The notes: generated by a model not told the origin, from the letters alone. A DNA stretch of 62,508 nt from an uncultured Bacteroidales bacterium (GCA_905235675.1 CAJONC010000022.1:1-62508), one strand, 5' to 3'. Numbered from the stretch's first letter, positions 34,243 to 46,198 are shown. Translations and numbers: made by a program.

Positions 34243-35502
34243 ATGAAAGAACAAAGAGTTGTAGTTACAGGTCTGGGCATTGTTTCCCCTGTCGGAAACG
34301 ATGTCGACACCTTCTGGAATAACCTCAAGGCCGGAGTCTGCGGTATCGAAACCATTACGGAATTCGACACCTCGCTGCTGCCGGTGCATATAGCTGCAAA
34401 GATTAAAGATTTCGATCCCCTTCAGTACGGGATGGACAAGCCTTTCGTGCGCAAGCAGGGGCTGTTCACCCAGTACGGAGTCGCCGCCGCCTATCAGGCG
34501 ATGCAGGATTCGGGGCTCAGGAGCGATGGCGAAGATGCCAACATAGACCCGTTCCGCCTCGGCGTGTACGTGGGTTCAGGAATAGGTGGTTTCGATATCC
34601 AGGTGCGGGAGACTCAGAAGATGTTTGAAGACCCTTCCGGACAGTGGATTTCGCCTATGTTCATCCCTACGATGATTTCGAACATCGCCGCAGGCCATAT
34701 CGCAATCAAGAACAACGCCAAAGGCCCCTGCATCAATGTGGTGACCGCCTGCGCCACTTCTTCGCACAATCTGGGCGAGGCCTACAGGGCCATACGTTTC
34801 GGCTATGCCGACGCCATCATCGCCGGCGGATGCGAATTCTCTGCAATTCCAATAGGGATAGCCGGTTTCGCCAATGCGAAGGCCCTTTCCCGTTCCGAGG
34901 ATCCCAAATACGCCTCCCTGCCGTTCAATCTCAACCGCGGTGGCTTCGTGATGGCTGACGGAGGAGCAGTCATGGTTCTGGAAAGTCTCGAGCATGCACA
35001 GGCCCGCGGGGCAAGAATCTATGCGGAGATGGTGGGATACGGAAACACCTGCGACGCCTATCATTCCACGGCACCCCGTCCCGACGGCACCACTCAGGCC
35101 CAGGCAATGAAGCTGGCACTTGAAGAAGCCGGATACAACAGCGACGACGTTCTTTACGTCAATGCCCACGGTACCGGAACCCATCTGAACGACGCTTCCG
35201 AAACCCAGGCATACAAGCTTGCCCTTGGCGACGATGCATACAAGGCCCACATCACCTCCATCAAGAGTATGACGGGCCACATGCTCGGAGCAGCCGGAGC
35301 GGCTGAAGCTATTGCCACGGTCCTGTCGCTGAAGGAAGGCATAGTGACTCCGACGATCAACCTCGACACGCCCGATCCCGAATGTGACCTCGACTACACC
35401 CCCAACGTGGCGGTGAAAGCCCCCCTCACACTCGGAATTTCCGATTCCCTCGGCTTCGGCGGCCACAATGCCTGCATCGCCTTCCGCCCGATGAACGGGT
35501 AG
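34243..35502 (+). CDS. fabF: 3-oxoacyl-ACP synthase II
   Basis: Elongating condensing enzyme of fatty-acid synthesis, 419 aa. Catalytic Cys170 in VVTACATSSH, the first His in NAHGTGTHLND (about 308) and the second in KSMTGHMLGAAGA (about 346) are present, with the C-terminal GFGGHNA. It ends facing the 3' end of trpS with a 53-base gap that shows no clear terminator. Confidence 0.95.
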   Translation: MKEQRVVVTGLGIVSPVGNDVDTFWNNLKAGVCGIETITEFDTSLLPVHIAAKIKDFDPLQYGMDKPFVRKQGLFTQYGVAAAYQAMQDSGLRSDGEDANIDPFRLGVYVGSGIGGFDIQVRETQKMFEDPSGQWISPMFIPTMISNIAAGHIAIKNNAKGPCINVVTACATSSHNLGEAYRAIRFGYADAIIAGGCEFSAIPIGIAGFANAKALSRSEDPKYASLPFNLNRGGFVMADGGAVMVLESLEHAQARGARIYAEMVGYGNTCDAYHSTAPRPDGTTQAQAMKLALEEAGYNSDDVLYVNAHGTGTHLNDASETQAYKLALGDDAYKAHITSIKSMTGHMLGAAGAAEAIATVLSLKEGIVTPTINLDTPDPECDLDYTPNVAVKAPLTLGISDSLGFGGHNACIAFRPMNG

Positions 35503-35555
35503 TAGGGTAAGCGTCTCCGTCATGCCGTGGCCGCCCGCCGGACGCGAAATGCCCT

Positions 35556-37729
<2,174 letters not shown>

Positions 37730-37772
37730 AATGAAATGTGTTTTTTTGTTCTGCGGGCTTATGCCCGAAAGG

Positions 37773-37780
37773 CAAATATA
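37773..37780 (-). promoter_or_regulatory. -7 box of recA
   Basis: On the minus strand TATATTTG, 43 bases before the recA ATG; no clear -33 element. The transcript leader would contain a small GC-rich hairpin at 37753-37767. Confidence 0.55.
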
Positions 37781-37792
37781 CTTAAATTTTCG

Positions 37793-37800
37793 TACATTTG
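37793..37800 (+). promoter_or_regulatory. -7 box of rlmN (predicted leaderless mRNA)
   Basis: TACATTTG ends seven bases before the ATG at 37808, so the mRNA should have no or almost no leader. The -33 region is not obvious. Confidence 0.6.
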
Positions 37801-37807
37801 CGATGAT

Positions 37808-38860
37808 ATGGTAAAGTTACTTGGCAAAACACCTCAGGAACTTTCCGTGGAGGCAGGACTCTGCGGCATGAAGCCCTATGCCGGAAAGCAGATAGCCCAG
37901 TGGCTCTATGAAAAGAAGGTCCGCAGTTTCAGCGAAATGACCAATCTCTCCAAGGAGGGCAGGGAAAACTTGTCGCGCCGCTGCGGGACCGGCGTCACCG
38001 GCCCCATGGGCAAGGCCGAAAGTTCGGACGGGACAAGCAAATATCTTTTCAGGGTTGAGGCCCTCAGGGGCGGAAATTCCGAGCAGGAATCCGTGATAGA
38101 ATCCGTGGTGATTCCCGACGGCGACAGGAAGACGATCTGCGTGTCCAGCCAGGCCGGATGCCGTATGAACTGCAAATTCTGCATGACAGGGCGCAACGGC
38201 TTCCACGGGCAGACAGGCGCGGCCGATATCCTCAACCAGTTCGTGTCGGTCGACGAAGCCGCGCAGCTGACCAATGCGGTTTTCATGGGGATGGGCGAGC
38301 CTCTGGACAACTACGAAGAGGTTTCGAGGGCCATCGAAGTGCTCACTGCCCCCTGGGGTTTCGGATGGAGCCCCAAGCGCATCACTCTCTCTACCATTGG
38401 AGTAATCCCTAAGCTGGAAAGGTATCTTGACGAGCACAGGAGCCATCTTGCGGTAAGCCTGCACAACCCTTTTCCCGAGGAGAGGGCGGTGATGATGCCG
38501 GTGGAGAAGGCCTATCCGGTCAAGGATGTGGTGGATCTTGTCAGGCATTACGACTGGAGCGGCCAGCGCAGGGTGAGTTTTGAATATACAATGTTTGCCG
38601 GATGGAACGACGACAAGCGTCACGCCGACGCCCTGATCCGCCTGCTGAAGGGGCTGGAGTGCAGGGTGAACCTGATACGTTTCCACCGGATTCCGGACTT
38701 CCCTTACGAAAGTTCCCCGCAGCGGGTTATGGAAGAATTCCGCGACAGGCTGAATTCCAACGGAATAACCTGCACCATCAGGGCGTCGAGGGGAGAAGAT
38801 ATCATGGCCGCCTGCGGCCTTCTTGCAGGACAAAGCATAAACTCCGACAGCCATGATTAG
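37808..38860 (+). CDS. rlmN: 23S rRNA/tRNA adenine C2-methyltransferase RlmN
   Basis: Radical-SAM enzyme methylating A2503 of 23S rRNA and A37 of some tRNAs. 350 aa, with the Fe-S motif [14 protein letters not shown] (CxxxCxxC, near residue 118) and the C-terminal catalytic Cys in DIMAACGLL (about 338). Start 37808 is preferred because the -7 box is immediately upstream and homology begins there; a much longer in-frame reading would run antisense through recA. The stop overlaps the patatin gene by 8 bases. Confidence 0.93.
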   Translation: MVKLLGKTPQELSVEAGLCGMKPYAGKQIAQWLYEKKVRSFSEMTNLSKEGRENLSRRCGTGVTGPMGKAESSDGTSKYLFRVEALRGGNSEQESVIESVVIPDGDRKTICVSSQAGCRMNCKFCMTGRNGFHGQTGAADILNQFVSVDEAAQLTNAVFMGMGEPLDNYEEVSRAIEVLTAPWGFGWSPKRITLSTIGVIPKLERYLDEHRSHLAVSLHNPFPEERAVMMPVEKAYPVKDVVDLVRHYDWSGQRRVSFEYTMFAGWNDDKRHADALIRLLKGLECRVNLIRFHRIPDFPYESSPQRVMEEFRDRLNSNGITCTIRASRGEDIMAACGLLAGQSINSDSHD

Positions 38861-41306
38861 ACGCCGTGCGATACTTTCGGCAGTTCTTGCCCTTTCAGCC
38901 ATCTGTTCAATGGCGCAGGAAGGACGTCCTAAGCCGCCCGGCGATAATGGACGCAGGCAGCGCATGGAGCAGACGAGGCTTGCCGCCACGAGCGTCAATC
39001 CTGTGGACGACTCCATTGCAATCATGAAGATGCGTGAGCGCATGGACAGCATACGCAAGGCTGAGAACCGGCCTACGGTGGCCGTGGTGCTGAGCGGAGG
39101 CGGTGCCAAGGGCGCGGCCCATCTCGGGACGCTCAAGTATTTGGAAGAGAAGCAGATACCTATAGACATGATACTTGGAACCAGTATCGGCGGCCTTGTC
39201 GGGGGGATGTATGCGCTCGGATACGATGCCGACTGTCTGGACTCCCTCTTCCGTACGCTCGACTGGGGCAAGGCGCTGTCCGACAGGGTGGATCCGGACC
39301 TGATTCCCTACAAGCGGAAAATGCGCAATTCGCGTTATCTGGTCTCCCTGCCCTTCCATTATGCGGCGGAGGACTTTGCGGCCAAGGTCGGGGACGGCGT
39401 ACGCTACTCCGCCCGCCGCAGCAATCTCAACCTGAGTTCCGCCCAGGAAGACGATCTGGTCCGCGAAGCCGCCGCCACCACTTCCTTCAACAGCCTTCCT
39501 TCGGGATTGGTCTACGGATTGAACGTCAACAACCTGATAGCAGGCAAAACCGTCGGATACCACGATTCCCTCGATTTCGCAGACCTGCCTGTCCCGTTCT
39601 TCTGCGTTGCCTCCGACCTGGTTTCCTGCAAAGCCAAATACTGGACTTCCGGCCCGCTGAATACTGCCCTGCGCTCCACCATGTCCATCCCCGTTCTCTT
39701 CGAACCTGTGCGTTATGAGGACATGATTCTCGCCGACGGAGGAATGCGCAACAATTTCCCGACGGACCTGGCGAGGATGATGGGGGCCGACATAATCGTA
39801 GGAAGCGTCCTTTCCGACAACAATCTGACCTATGCCCAGATCAACAATCTGGCCGACATAGCTATTCAAGCCATAGACATGCTCAGCCGCGAGGCTTACG
39901 AAGGCAACAGGCGCAATACCGACATCTATCTGCATCCCGATGTGACCGGATACAGTGCCCTGAGTTTCAGCCCCGCTGCAATCGACACCCTGCTTGCAAG
40001 GGGGTACAGGGCCGCGGAGGAACATTCAGCGGAACTTGACAGCCTGAAAGCCGTTGTGGGCGATGCAACCCCCAGGCTCTCCGTCCCGAAAGCCCTGGAT
40101 ATCTTCAATAATTTCGTCTCCGTAAGTTCGATAGAATTCGCGGGTGTGGATGAAGACGAGGCGCGGACGCTGATGAAGGCCTGCCGCCTCAGGGAAGGCG
40201 ACATAGTCTCCAACGATGAAATCGAGGAAGCGGCGGCGAGACTTTTCTCGCTGGACGCCCTTGAGTCGGTGAGCTATACCCTTCACAGGGAAGGCGACGA
40301 CTACCGTCTCGTATTCAACTGCGTGAAGGGCCCCATGCACAGGATAGGAGTGTCCGCACGTGCCGATACCGAAGAACTTGTGGCTGCGCTTTTCAATGTG
40401 GGTTTCAACGTCAACCGCCTGCACGGCTCGCGCCTGGACTTCGAGGGAAGGATAGGGGAGCACTGGTATGGCAGTGCGAGGTATTCTTTCTCCGCCAACA
40501 GGCTGCCGCTTTTCAATTTCGAACTGCACAGCGGATATACCAATGCCCATATCCTTCGCGACGGCAGCAAGTACCAGGCCGGATATTGGAAGAGCTGGAT
40601 GGACGCTTATGTTTCGGACCTGCGGCTGCAGACTTTCGATCTCCGCGTGGGTATGCGCTATAATCTGTTCTCCCTGAATTCCTGGCTCACCAATTCCGGC
40701 GTCGCGGTTCCTCCGGAACAGATGAAACTTCTCAGACGCCAATACGGGGTGGCATATATGAATGCCCGCCATTATACCCTCGACAACCATTACTATCCTT
40801 CCAAGGGCGTCGATCTGGGCGCAGGCATGCAGTGGGTCCTGGGAAGGGAAGGCGCCAAGGTGATGACCATGGATTTCCGCGGTGCGATTCCCTTGAATGA
40901 GAGATTCACCGTGATTCCAAGCGTCTGGTCCAGGAACATAGTGGATGCGGGCTCCGACAATTTCTACCTGCTTAACTATGCCGGAGGTTCGCTTCCTGCA
41001 CGTTACATAGATACCCAGACACCCTTTGTCGGTTTTACCGGTGCTGTGCCGCTCAAAAACTTCGCCCTTGTTACCAACCTGGATCTGCGCTTCAGGGTTA
41101 TGAAGGATTTTTACGCTACGCTGCAGGGGGGAGTTATTATCGACAACGATGAATTGTTCGACAGCCTTAAAGACTTCAGTCCAAGCTGCTACGGCGCTGC
41201 GGTCGAACTGGCATACAATTCATTCATAGGGCCTTTGCGCGCCAAGCTCCAATGGTCGGACTATTGCGGCTGGGGCGCTTATGTGGGCTTCGGTTTTGAT
41301 TTTTAG
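38853..41306 (+). CDS. Patatin-like phospholipase fused to an Omp85-type barrel
   Basis: 817 aa protein: signal peptide (1-21), patatin domain with oxyanion loop SGGGAKG (81-87), nucleophile Ser111 in GTSIGG and Asp in DGGMRNNFP (about 291), a POTRA-like domain (about 415-490) and a C-terminal 16-strand-type barrel ending GFGFDF with terminal Phe. This is the PlpD / type Vd autotransporter plan, though in Bacteroidetes release of the patatin is not established. It probably acts on phospholipids at the outer membrane. Confidence 0.88.
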   Translation: MIRRRAILSAVLALSAICSMAQEGRPKPPGDNGRRQRMEQTRLAATSVNPVDDSIAIMKMRERMDSIRKAENRPTVAVVLSGGGAKGAAHLGTLKYLEEKQIPIDMILGTSIGGLVGGMYALGYDADCLDSLFRTLDWGKALSDRVDPDLIPYKRKMRNSRYLVSLPFHYAAEDFAAKVGDGVRYSARRSNLNLSSAQEDDLVREAAATTSFNSLPSGLVYGLNVNNLIAGKTVGYHDSLDFADLPVPFFCVASDLVSCKAKYWTSGPLNTALRSTMSIPVLFEPVRYEDMILADGGMRNNFPTDLARMMGADIIVGSVLSDNNLTYAQINNLADIAIQAIDMLSREAYEGNRRNTDIYLHPDVTGYSALSFSPAAIDTLLARGYRAAEEHSAELDSLKAVVGDATPRLSVPKALDIFNNFVSVSSIEFAGVDEDEARTLMKACRLREGDIVSNDEIEEAAARLFSLDALESVSYTLHREGDDYRLVFNCVKGPMHRIGVSARADTEELVAALFNVGFNVNRLHGSRLDFEGRIGEHWYGSARYSFSANRLPLFNFELHSGYTNAHILRDGSKYQAGYWKSWMDAYVSDLRLQTFDLRVGMRYNLFSLNSWLTNSGVAVPPEQMKLLRRQYGVAYMNARHYTLDNHYYPSKGVDLGAGMQWVLGREGAKVMTMDFRGAIPLNERFTVIPSVWSRNIVDAGSDNFYLLNYAGGSLPARYIDTQTPFVGFTGAVPLKNFALVTNLDLRFRVMKDFYATLQGGVIIDNDELFDSLKDFSPSCYGAAVELAYNSFIGPLRAKLQWSDYCGWGAYVGFGFDF

Positions 41307-41310
41307 CAAG

Positions 41311-41763
41311 ATGACGGACAGGCAGAAAGAAGTGTTCAATTCGCTCTCGGCCCAGTGTGCCAGGCGGGAGTATTGCGACATACGACGCAAGGCCGTGGAG
41401 AGGCTCGAAGGCGACCGTGAAGCCGCAGAGGAGGTGGTGAGTGAACTGGTGGAACAGCGCTTCGTGGACGATGCCCGCTACGCCTCGGCTTTCGCCCGCG
41501 AAAAAGCTTCCCTGCAGGGCTGGGGGGCGATAAAGATACGCTATATGCTCCGCGGTAAAGGAATTTCCGATGCCGACATAGCGGCAGGACTCGCCGAAGT
41601 GGATTCCGCCAAAGCCGGAGAAAGGCTTTACAAACTTCTGGAAAACAAATGGAAAACCCTGCAGGATGACCCGCAGGGTAAATTCAAGCTCATCAAGTTC
41701 GCCCTTACAAGGGGCTATGATTATCCGGAGGTTGAAGCGGCAGTGAAAGAAATCACAGGATAG
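41311..41763 (+). CDS. recX: RecA regulator RecX
   Basis: Small helical protein of 150 aa predicted to bind RecA filaments and limit recombinase activity. The family pattern is visible: SEL(V)EQRFVDDARYASAFAREKASLQGWGAIKIRYMLRGKGI and the C-terminal KFKLIKFALTRGYDYPEV repeat. The start at 41311 follows the patatin-gene stop by 4 bases. It lies 3.6 kb from recA. Confidence 0.85.
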   Translation: MTDRQKEVFNSLSAQCARREYCDIRRKAVERLEGDREAAEEVVSELVEQRFVDDARYASAFAREKASLQGWGAIKIRYMLRGKGISDADIAAGLAEVDSAKAGERLYKLLENKWKTLQDDPQGKFKLIKFALTRGYDYPEVEAAVKEITG

Positions 41764-41764
41764 C

Positions 41765-42844
41765 CTACTTGTTCTGCTCGGCGACGGATGCTTCGTGAAT
41801 TGCATTGAATATGCGTTTCACGAATTCCTTGTCAAGGCCGTAGCCTTCTGCGGTTTTTTCTGCGCGTTCAAGCACTTCGTCCCAGCGTGAAGGCTGGACT
41901 ATCGCAATACTGTTGGTCTTCTTTATCTCTCCTATACGGCGGCTCACCTTCATTCGCGATGCCAGGGTAAAGATGAGATTCTCGTCGAGCACGTCGATCT
42001 GGGCGCGGAGCTGGCGGAGGGTGTCGTTGAAGACTTCATCCTCGGTGCTGGCGTCGCGCACCACCAGGCTTTCCAGAAGCTTGATAAGGTCGGGGGGTGT
42101 GAGCTGCTGGGATGCGTCGCTGAGTGCGCATGAAGGGTTGCAGTGGGATTCTATCATTATTCCCTCGAATCCGAGGTCCATGGCCCGCTGCGAGAGTTCC
42201 GCAAGATACTGCCTGCTGCCTCCCATGTGGCTGGGATCGGCGAAGACGGGCAGTTCCGGATAGCGTGCGTGGAGCTCCACGGCCATCTCCCACTGCGGGG
42301 AATTGCGGTATTTTATCTTGTCAGGGGTGGACACTCCCCTGTGAATCACGCCTATCTTCTTTATGCCCTGGGCGTTAAGCCTTTCGAGCGCTCCTATCCA
42401 GAGGTCGATGTCGGGATTCACGGGATTCTTCACCAGCACGGGCATGTCGGTGTCGCGGAGGGCCTCCGCTATCTCCTGCATCAGGAAGGGATTGGCGGTG
42501 GTGCGCGCACCTATCCATACCATATCCACTCCGTGCTTCAGGCACTCGAATACATGGCGCTCGCCGGCGACCTCGGTGCAGACGCGCATGCCGTATTCTT
42601 TCTGCACCTTCTGCATCCATTTAAGCCCCTCGGTACCTACGCCTTCAAAGCTCCCCGGGTGGGTGCGCGGCTTCCATATTCCGGCACGGAACACGTTGAT
42701 TCCTATTTCCTTGAGACCGCGTGCGGTTTCCATTACCTGCTCTTCGCTCTCCGCGCTGCAGGGGCCTGCAATCACGCAGGGGCGGGGCGGAAGATGGAAG
42801 AATCCCCATTCGTTCAGGGGAACAATGTCGAGTTTGGCTGCCAT
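41765..42844 (-). CDS. Bifunctional DAHP synthase / chorismate mutase
   Basis: First shikimate-pathway enzyme fused to the branch-point mutase. Residues about 1-260 are a type I-beta DAHP synthase (VIAGPCSAESEEQV, FRAGIWKPRTHPGSFEG, PVFADPSHMGGSR, IESHCNPSCALSD), and about 268-355 an AroQ-type chorismate mutase (LRAQIDVLDENLIFTLASRMKVSRRIGEIKK). The fusion lets the mutase domain mediate feedback control in homologues. It is last in the minus-strand order pheA, aminotransferase, tyrA, this gene. Confidence 0.93.
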   Translation of the reverse strand: MAAKLDIVPLNEWGFFHLPPRPCVIAGPCSAESEEQVMETARGLKEIGINVFRAGIWKPRTHPGSFEGVGTEGLKWMQKVQKEYGMRVCTEVAGERHVFECLKHGVDMVWIGARTTANPFLMQEIAEALRDTDMPVLVKNPVNPDIDLWIGALERLNAQGIKKIGVIHRGVSTPDKIKYRNSPQWEMAVELHARYPELPVFADPSHMGGSRQYLAELSQRAMDLGFEGIMIESHCNPSCALSDASQQLTPPDLIKLLESLVVRDASTEDEVFNDTLRQLRAQIDVLDENLIFTLASRMKVSRRIGEIKKTNSIAIVQPSRWDEVLERAEKTAEGYGLDKEFVKRIFNAIHEASVAEQNK

Positions 42845-43689
42845 CAGTGTATGATTCTTTTTATTTTGTTTCCTTCTTCAATGAGTTCGCGAATCCTGTC
42901 TTCGTCGTAAGCGTCAATTGCGTCACGGAAGTCATTCATCTTTTCTATATAGGTATCAATAACCTTCAGCAGATTGTCGTGGTTGAGGCTGAAGATGGGA
43001 ACCCACATGTCGGCGCTGCTCTTTGCAAGGCGCACGGTGGATGAAAAGCCGCCTGAAGCGAGGTCGAAGATGTGCTTTTCGTCCTTCTCCTTGTCCAGCA
43101 CGGTGAGCGCCAGGGCGAAAGAAGTGACATGGGAGATGTGCGAGACGTATGCCACGTGCATGTCGTGGGCGTCGCTGCGCATGTGGGTGATACGCATGTT
43201 GAGCGTATCGTAAAGTTTTTCGGCGAGATGCACGGCTTTCGGAGACGATTCTTCCACGTCGCAAAAAATGCATGCGTTGCCGTCGAACAGGCCGGGCTTC
43301 GCCGCCCAGGGCCCTGAGTACTCCGTGCCCGCCATGGGATGGGTTGCCACATAGCGGCCACGGGCTGCGTGTCCTTGCGCCACACGGCACATCGCCTCCT
43401 TGACGGAGCACACGTCAATCACGAGTTTTTCGCTTCCTTTCACGAGGTCGAGCACCCTTGGGAGGAGTTTGGCGGCGGATCCTACGGGTATGGCGAGAAC
43501 AATCACGTCGCTTGCGGCGACGCATTCTTCCAGAGGAAGCACCTCGTCCGCAAGGCCCATCCTGAGGGCTGCGTCGGCATTCACCTTTTCATTCTCGACT
43601 CCGTAAATCCTGGACGCGAAGCCCCTCTTCCGGAGGTCTATGGCCATGGAACCGCCTATCAGACCGAGTCCTATGATACCGACATTCAT
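42844..43689 (-). CDS. tyrA: Prephenate dehydrogenase
   Basis: Converts prephenate to 4-hydroxyphenylpyruvate for tyrosine. 281 aa with the dinucleotide motif GIIGLGLIGGSMA (4-16), the substrate region ATHPMAGTEYSGPWAA near residue 123 and a helical C-terminal domain. There is no ACT domain. The stop overlaps the DAHP synthase start, and its start overlaps the aminotransferase stop. Confidence 0.93.
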   Translation of the reverse strand: MNVGIIGLGLIGGSMAIDLRKRGFASRIYGVENEKVNADAALRMGLADEVLPLEECVAASDVIVLAIPVGSAAKLLPRVLDLVKGSEKLVIDVCSVKEAMCRVAQGHAARGRYVATHPMAGTEYSGPWAAKPGLFDGNACIFCDVEESSPKAVHLAEKLYDTLNMRITHMRSDAHDMHVAYVSHISHVTSFALALTVLDKEKDEKHIFDLASGGFSSTVRLAKSSADMWVPIFSLNHDNLLKVIDTYIEKMNDFRDAIDAYDEDRIRELIEEGNKIKRIIH

Positions 43690-44849
43690 AATACTTCACG
43701 AATCTTCTCCAGTGCGCGTTCCAGACGCTCCACGGTTGCGCACAGCGAAACTCTCAAATAATTCTTCCCGTTGTTTCCGAAAATGTAACCGGGCGTAATG
43801 AACACCCCCGCCTCGTGCAGGAGCCTGTCCGAAATCTCCACCGGATCCTGCCCATCGGGAACGCGTCCCCAGAGGAACAGACCCTGCGAATTCGGGTTGT
43901 ACTTCACCCCGAGGGCGTCGAAGATGCGCCCTGCCGCAACCCTGCGGCGGACATATTCTTCGTTCAGCTGCGTGAACCATTCATCCCCCTGTGCAAGCGC
44001 CTGAACAGCAGCAAGCTGCAGCGGCTTGAAAATACCGGAATCGAGCTGGCTCTTGACTTTAAGTATCTCCTTGACAATCTCCGCATTGGATGCCACCATG
44101 CCGAGCCTCCAGCCCGCCATGTTGTGGGCCTTGCTGAGAGAATTCATTTCCAGGCAGCAATCCTTCGCGCCGGGCACGGAGAGGATTGAATGGTGCTCGT
44201 CTGTGAGGATGAAGCTGTAGGGGTTGTCGTTGCAGATAAGTATGCCGTGCCTGCGTCCGAAATCCACGAGTTTTTTGTAGAGCCCGGGGTCGGCGGGGGC
44301 GCCTGTGGGCATGTTCGGGTAGTTAGTCCACATGATCTTGACTCCGGTGAGGTCGGTTTTCTCCAATGCGTCGAGGTCGGGCTGCCATCCCCTTTCTTCA
44401 ATCAGGTCGTAGGTGACTATTTCCGCCTCGCAGAGCCTTGCGGAAGATGTGTAGGTAGGATAACCGGGGTCGGGGACCAGCACCTTGTCGCCGGGATTCA
44501 GGAAAGCGAGGCTGATGATAAGTATGCCTTCCTTGGAACCGGTCAGCGGCTGGATTTCGCAGGCGGGGTCGAGGGTGACGCCATACCAGCGCGAATACCA
44601 GTCGGCGAAGGCTTTGCGAAGCTCCGGAATGCCGGTATAAGGCTGATAAGCGTGGACTCCGTCCAGCTGCGCGCTGCGGCAAAGCTCGTCAATCGCCTCC
44701 TGCGGCGCACGGCCGTCGGGGGATCCGATGCCAAGGTTGATAACAGGTTCGGTGCGACCGTCTGCATTGAGTGCTGCAATCTCTTTGTTCTTGACCGAAA
44801 AATAGTATTCTTTTACGCTTTCGGTCCTGTGTGCTGGTTTTATAATCAT
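43686..44849 (-). CDS. Class I/II PLP aminotransferase of the aromatic operon
   Basis: 387 aa fold-type I aminotransferase with NLGIGSPDG near residue 40, LTGSKEGI, DNPYSFIL, and the PLP lysine in MNSLSKAHNMAGWRLG (about residue 232). Similar to LL-diaminopimelate-type aminotransferases; within this operon it probably transaminates phenylpyruvate and 4-hydroxyphenylpyruvate or prephenate. Start 44849 is chosen because homology starts MIIKPAHRTESV; a longer open frame runs antisense-free but out of frame with pheA and is not coding. Confidence 0.88.
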   Translation of the reverse strand: MIIKPAHRTESVKEYYFSVKNKEIAALNADGRTEPVINLGIGSPDGRAPQEAIDELCRSAQLDGVHAYQPYTGIPELRKAFADWYSRWYGVTLDPACEIQPLTGSKEGILIISLAFLNPGDKVLVPDPGYPTYTSSARLCEAEIVTYDLIEERGWQPDLDALEKTDLTGVKIMWTNYPNMPTGAPADPGLYKKLVDFGRRHGILICNDNPYSFILTDEHHSILSVPGAKDCCLEMNSLSKAHNMAGWRLGMVASNAEIVKEILKVKSQLDSGIFKPLQLAAVQALAQGDEWFTQLNEEYVRRRVAAGRIFDALGVKYNPNSQGLFLWGRVPDGQDPVEISDRLLHEAGVFITPGYIFGNNGKNYLRVSLCATVERLERALEKIREVL

Positions 44850-45688
44850 AATGCTGAAGAATATTCTCCGAGTACTCGGAATTCGTCGATAAGGGGCCTC
44901 ACTGCCGCGAGTGCCTGCTGATAGCGGGAATAGGTGTCGAACTTGATGTCGGCATAGAAGAAGTACTGCCATTCCTTGCCGGGGATGGGCAGTGACTGAA
45001 TCCTGGTAAGGTTCATCTCGTAGAACGAGAGTATGGTGAGTATGTGGGCGAGGGAGCCCGGGGTGTGGGGCAGGGTGAAGCAGATGGATGCTTTGTTTAT
45101 TTTTTCCTGCGGAACCGTAAGGCTGTCGTCCATTATGAGGAAGCGGGTGAAATTCTGCTTGTAGGTTTCGATGCCAGGAGCGAGAATCTGCAGTCCGTAG
45201 AGTTCTGCGGCGAATGCGGATGCCACGGCACCCACGCCTTTCAGCCCTCCTTTCGCGATTTCCGCTGCGGATTTGGCCGTGTCTTCGCTTTCCACCAGAC
45301 GGATGTGGGGATGCTCCAGGAAGAATTCGCGGGTCTGGTTGATTGCCATGTAGTGGGTGCGCACTTCGGCGATGTCGGCTATGTCCTGCCCCGGAAGGGC
45401 CATGAGGTTCTGCTCTATGCGCAGGAAGACCTCTCCCTTGATGCCCTGGGGATTCCTGCGGAGCAGGTCGAAGTTGGGGATGAGTCCGCCCGAGACGGTG
45501 TTTTCGATAGCCATAACGGCGGCATCGGCCTTTCCTGCGGCCAATGCTTCGTAAAGGGCGTCGAAGGTGTCGCACTCTACAATCTGCAAATCCTTTGTCC
45601 CAAGGCTGCCGTAAAAGCGCCTCGCCGCCTCCTCGTGGAAGCATCCGGCATATCCCTGAATCGCTACTTTTTTCATCTGCTCTTCCAT
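44846..45688 (-). CDS. pheA: Prephenate dehydratase with ACT domain
   Basis: Converts prephenate to phenylpyruvate. About 280 aa: the catalytic domain (GYAGCFHEEAARRFYG, AVMAIENTVSGGLIPNFDLL, NFTRFLIMDD) and C-terminal ACT domain from about 200 (ASICFTLPHTPGSLAHILTILSFYEMNLTRIQSLPIPG) for phenylalanine feedback. Starts at 45688 (MEEQMKK) or 45676 are possible; 45688 is favoured because a -7 box lies 7 bases upstream. First gene of the aromatic operon, divergent from rnhA. Confidence 0.92.
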   Translation of the reverse strand: MEEQMKKVAIQGYAGCFHEEAARRFYGSLGTKDLQIVECDTFDALYEALAAGKADAAVMAIENTVSGGLIPNFDLLRRNPQGIKGEVFLRIEQNLMALPGQDIADIAEVRTHYMAINQTREFFLEHPHIRLVESEDTAKSAAEIAKGGLKGVGAVASAFAAELYGLQILAPGIETYKQNFTRFLIMDDSLTVPQEKINKASICFTLPHTPGSLAHILTILSFYEMNLTRIQSLPIPGKEWQYFFYADIKFDTYSRYQQALAAVRPLIDEFRVLGEYSSAL

Positions 45689-45695
45689 AATCTTA

Positions 45696-45713
45696 CAAAA
45701 ATAGTTATTTTTG
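45696..45713. promoter_or_regulatory. Back-to-back -7 boxes of pheA and rnhA in one palindrome
   Basis: CAAAAATAGTTATTTTTG is an 18-bp perfect palindrome containing the pheA -7 box (minus, 45703-45696) and the rnhA -7 box (plus, 45706-45713), separated by two bases. The ATGs are 7 bases (pheA, 45688) and 5 bases (rnhA, 45719) from their boxes. For pheA a TTTG (45728-45725 minus) lies 21 bases upstream, inside rnhA codons. Confidence 0.65.
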
Positions 45714-45718
45714 TTGAA

Positions 45719-46198
45719 ATGGAACAAAAAGCGACAATATACCTTTATACCGACGGTGCCGCGAGCGGAAATCCCGGGCCCGGAGGATGGGGCGCGGTGC
45801 TTGTCTGCGGGGATCTCCGCAAGGAGATGTCGGGAGGTTTCGCCCTCACCACCAACAACCGCATGGAACTGCTCGCCGTAATCAAGGGCCTGGAAGCCAT
45901 AAAATGGCCGCGTGCCCGCGTGGAGGTGTATAGCGATTCATCTTACGTGGTGAACGCGGTGGAGCAGAAATGGCTCGACAAATGGGTCGCTACGGGTTTC
46001 AAAAAGAAAAAGAACGCCGACCTCTGGCTGCGCTTCCTTCCCCTTTACAGGCAGCATGACGTACATTTCCACTGGCTGAAAGGGCATGCGGGGCATCCCG
46101 AAAACGAGCGCTGCGATTCCCTTGCGGTGGCGGCCTACGGGCAGCCGGGACTTGAGGCCGACGAAGGATATGTAAACGATAATACTTTGGAATTATGA
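45719..46198 (+). CDS. rnhA: Ribonuclease HI
   Basis: Degrades RNA in RNA:DNA hybrids. 159 aa with catalytic acids in YLYTDGAASGNPGPGGWGAVL (Asp about 11), NNRMELLAVIKGLEAI (Glu about 48), YSDSSYVV (Asp about 70) and the C-terminal GHAGHPENERCDSLA (His, Asp). The start at 45719 is set by homology and by the -7 box five bases upstream. Its stop overlaps pdxA by 4 bases. Confidence 0.95.
   Translation: MEQKATIYLYTDGAASGNPGPGGWGAVLVCGDLRKEMSGGFALTTNNRMELLAVIKGLEAIKWPRARVEVYSDSSYVVNAVEQKWLDKWVATGFKKKKNADLWLRFLPLYRQHDVHFHWLKGHAGHPENERCDSLAVAAYGQPGLEADEGYVNDNTLEL

Noticed and set aside
44850..45644. N-terminal extension of the aminotransferase open frame
   Set aside because: The residues are Arg/His/Pro-rich shadow translation of pheA; homology begins at the ATG at 44849.
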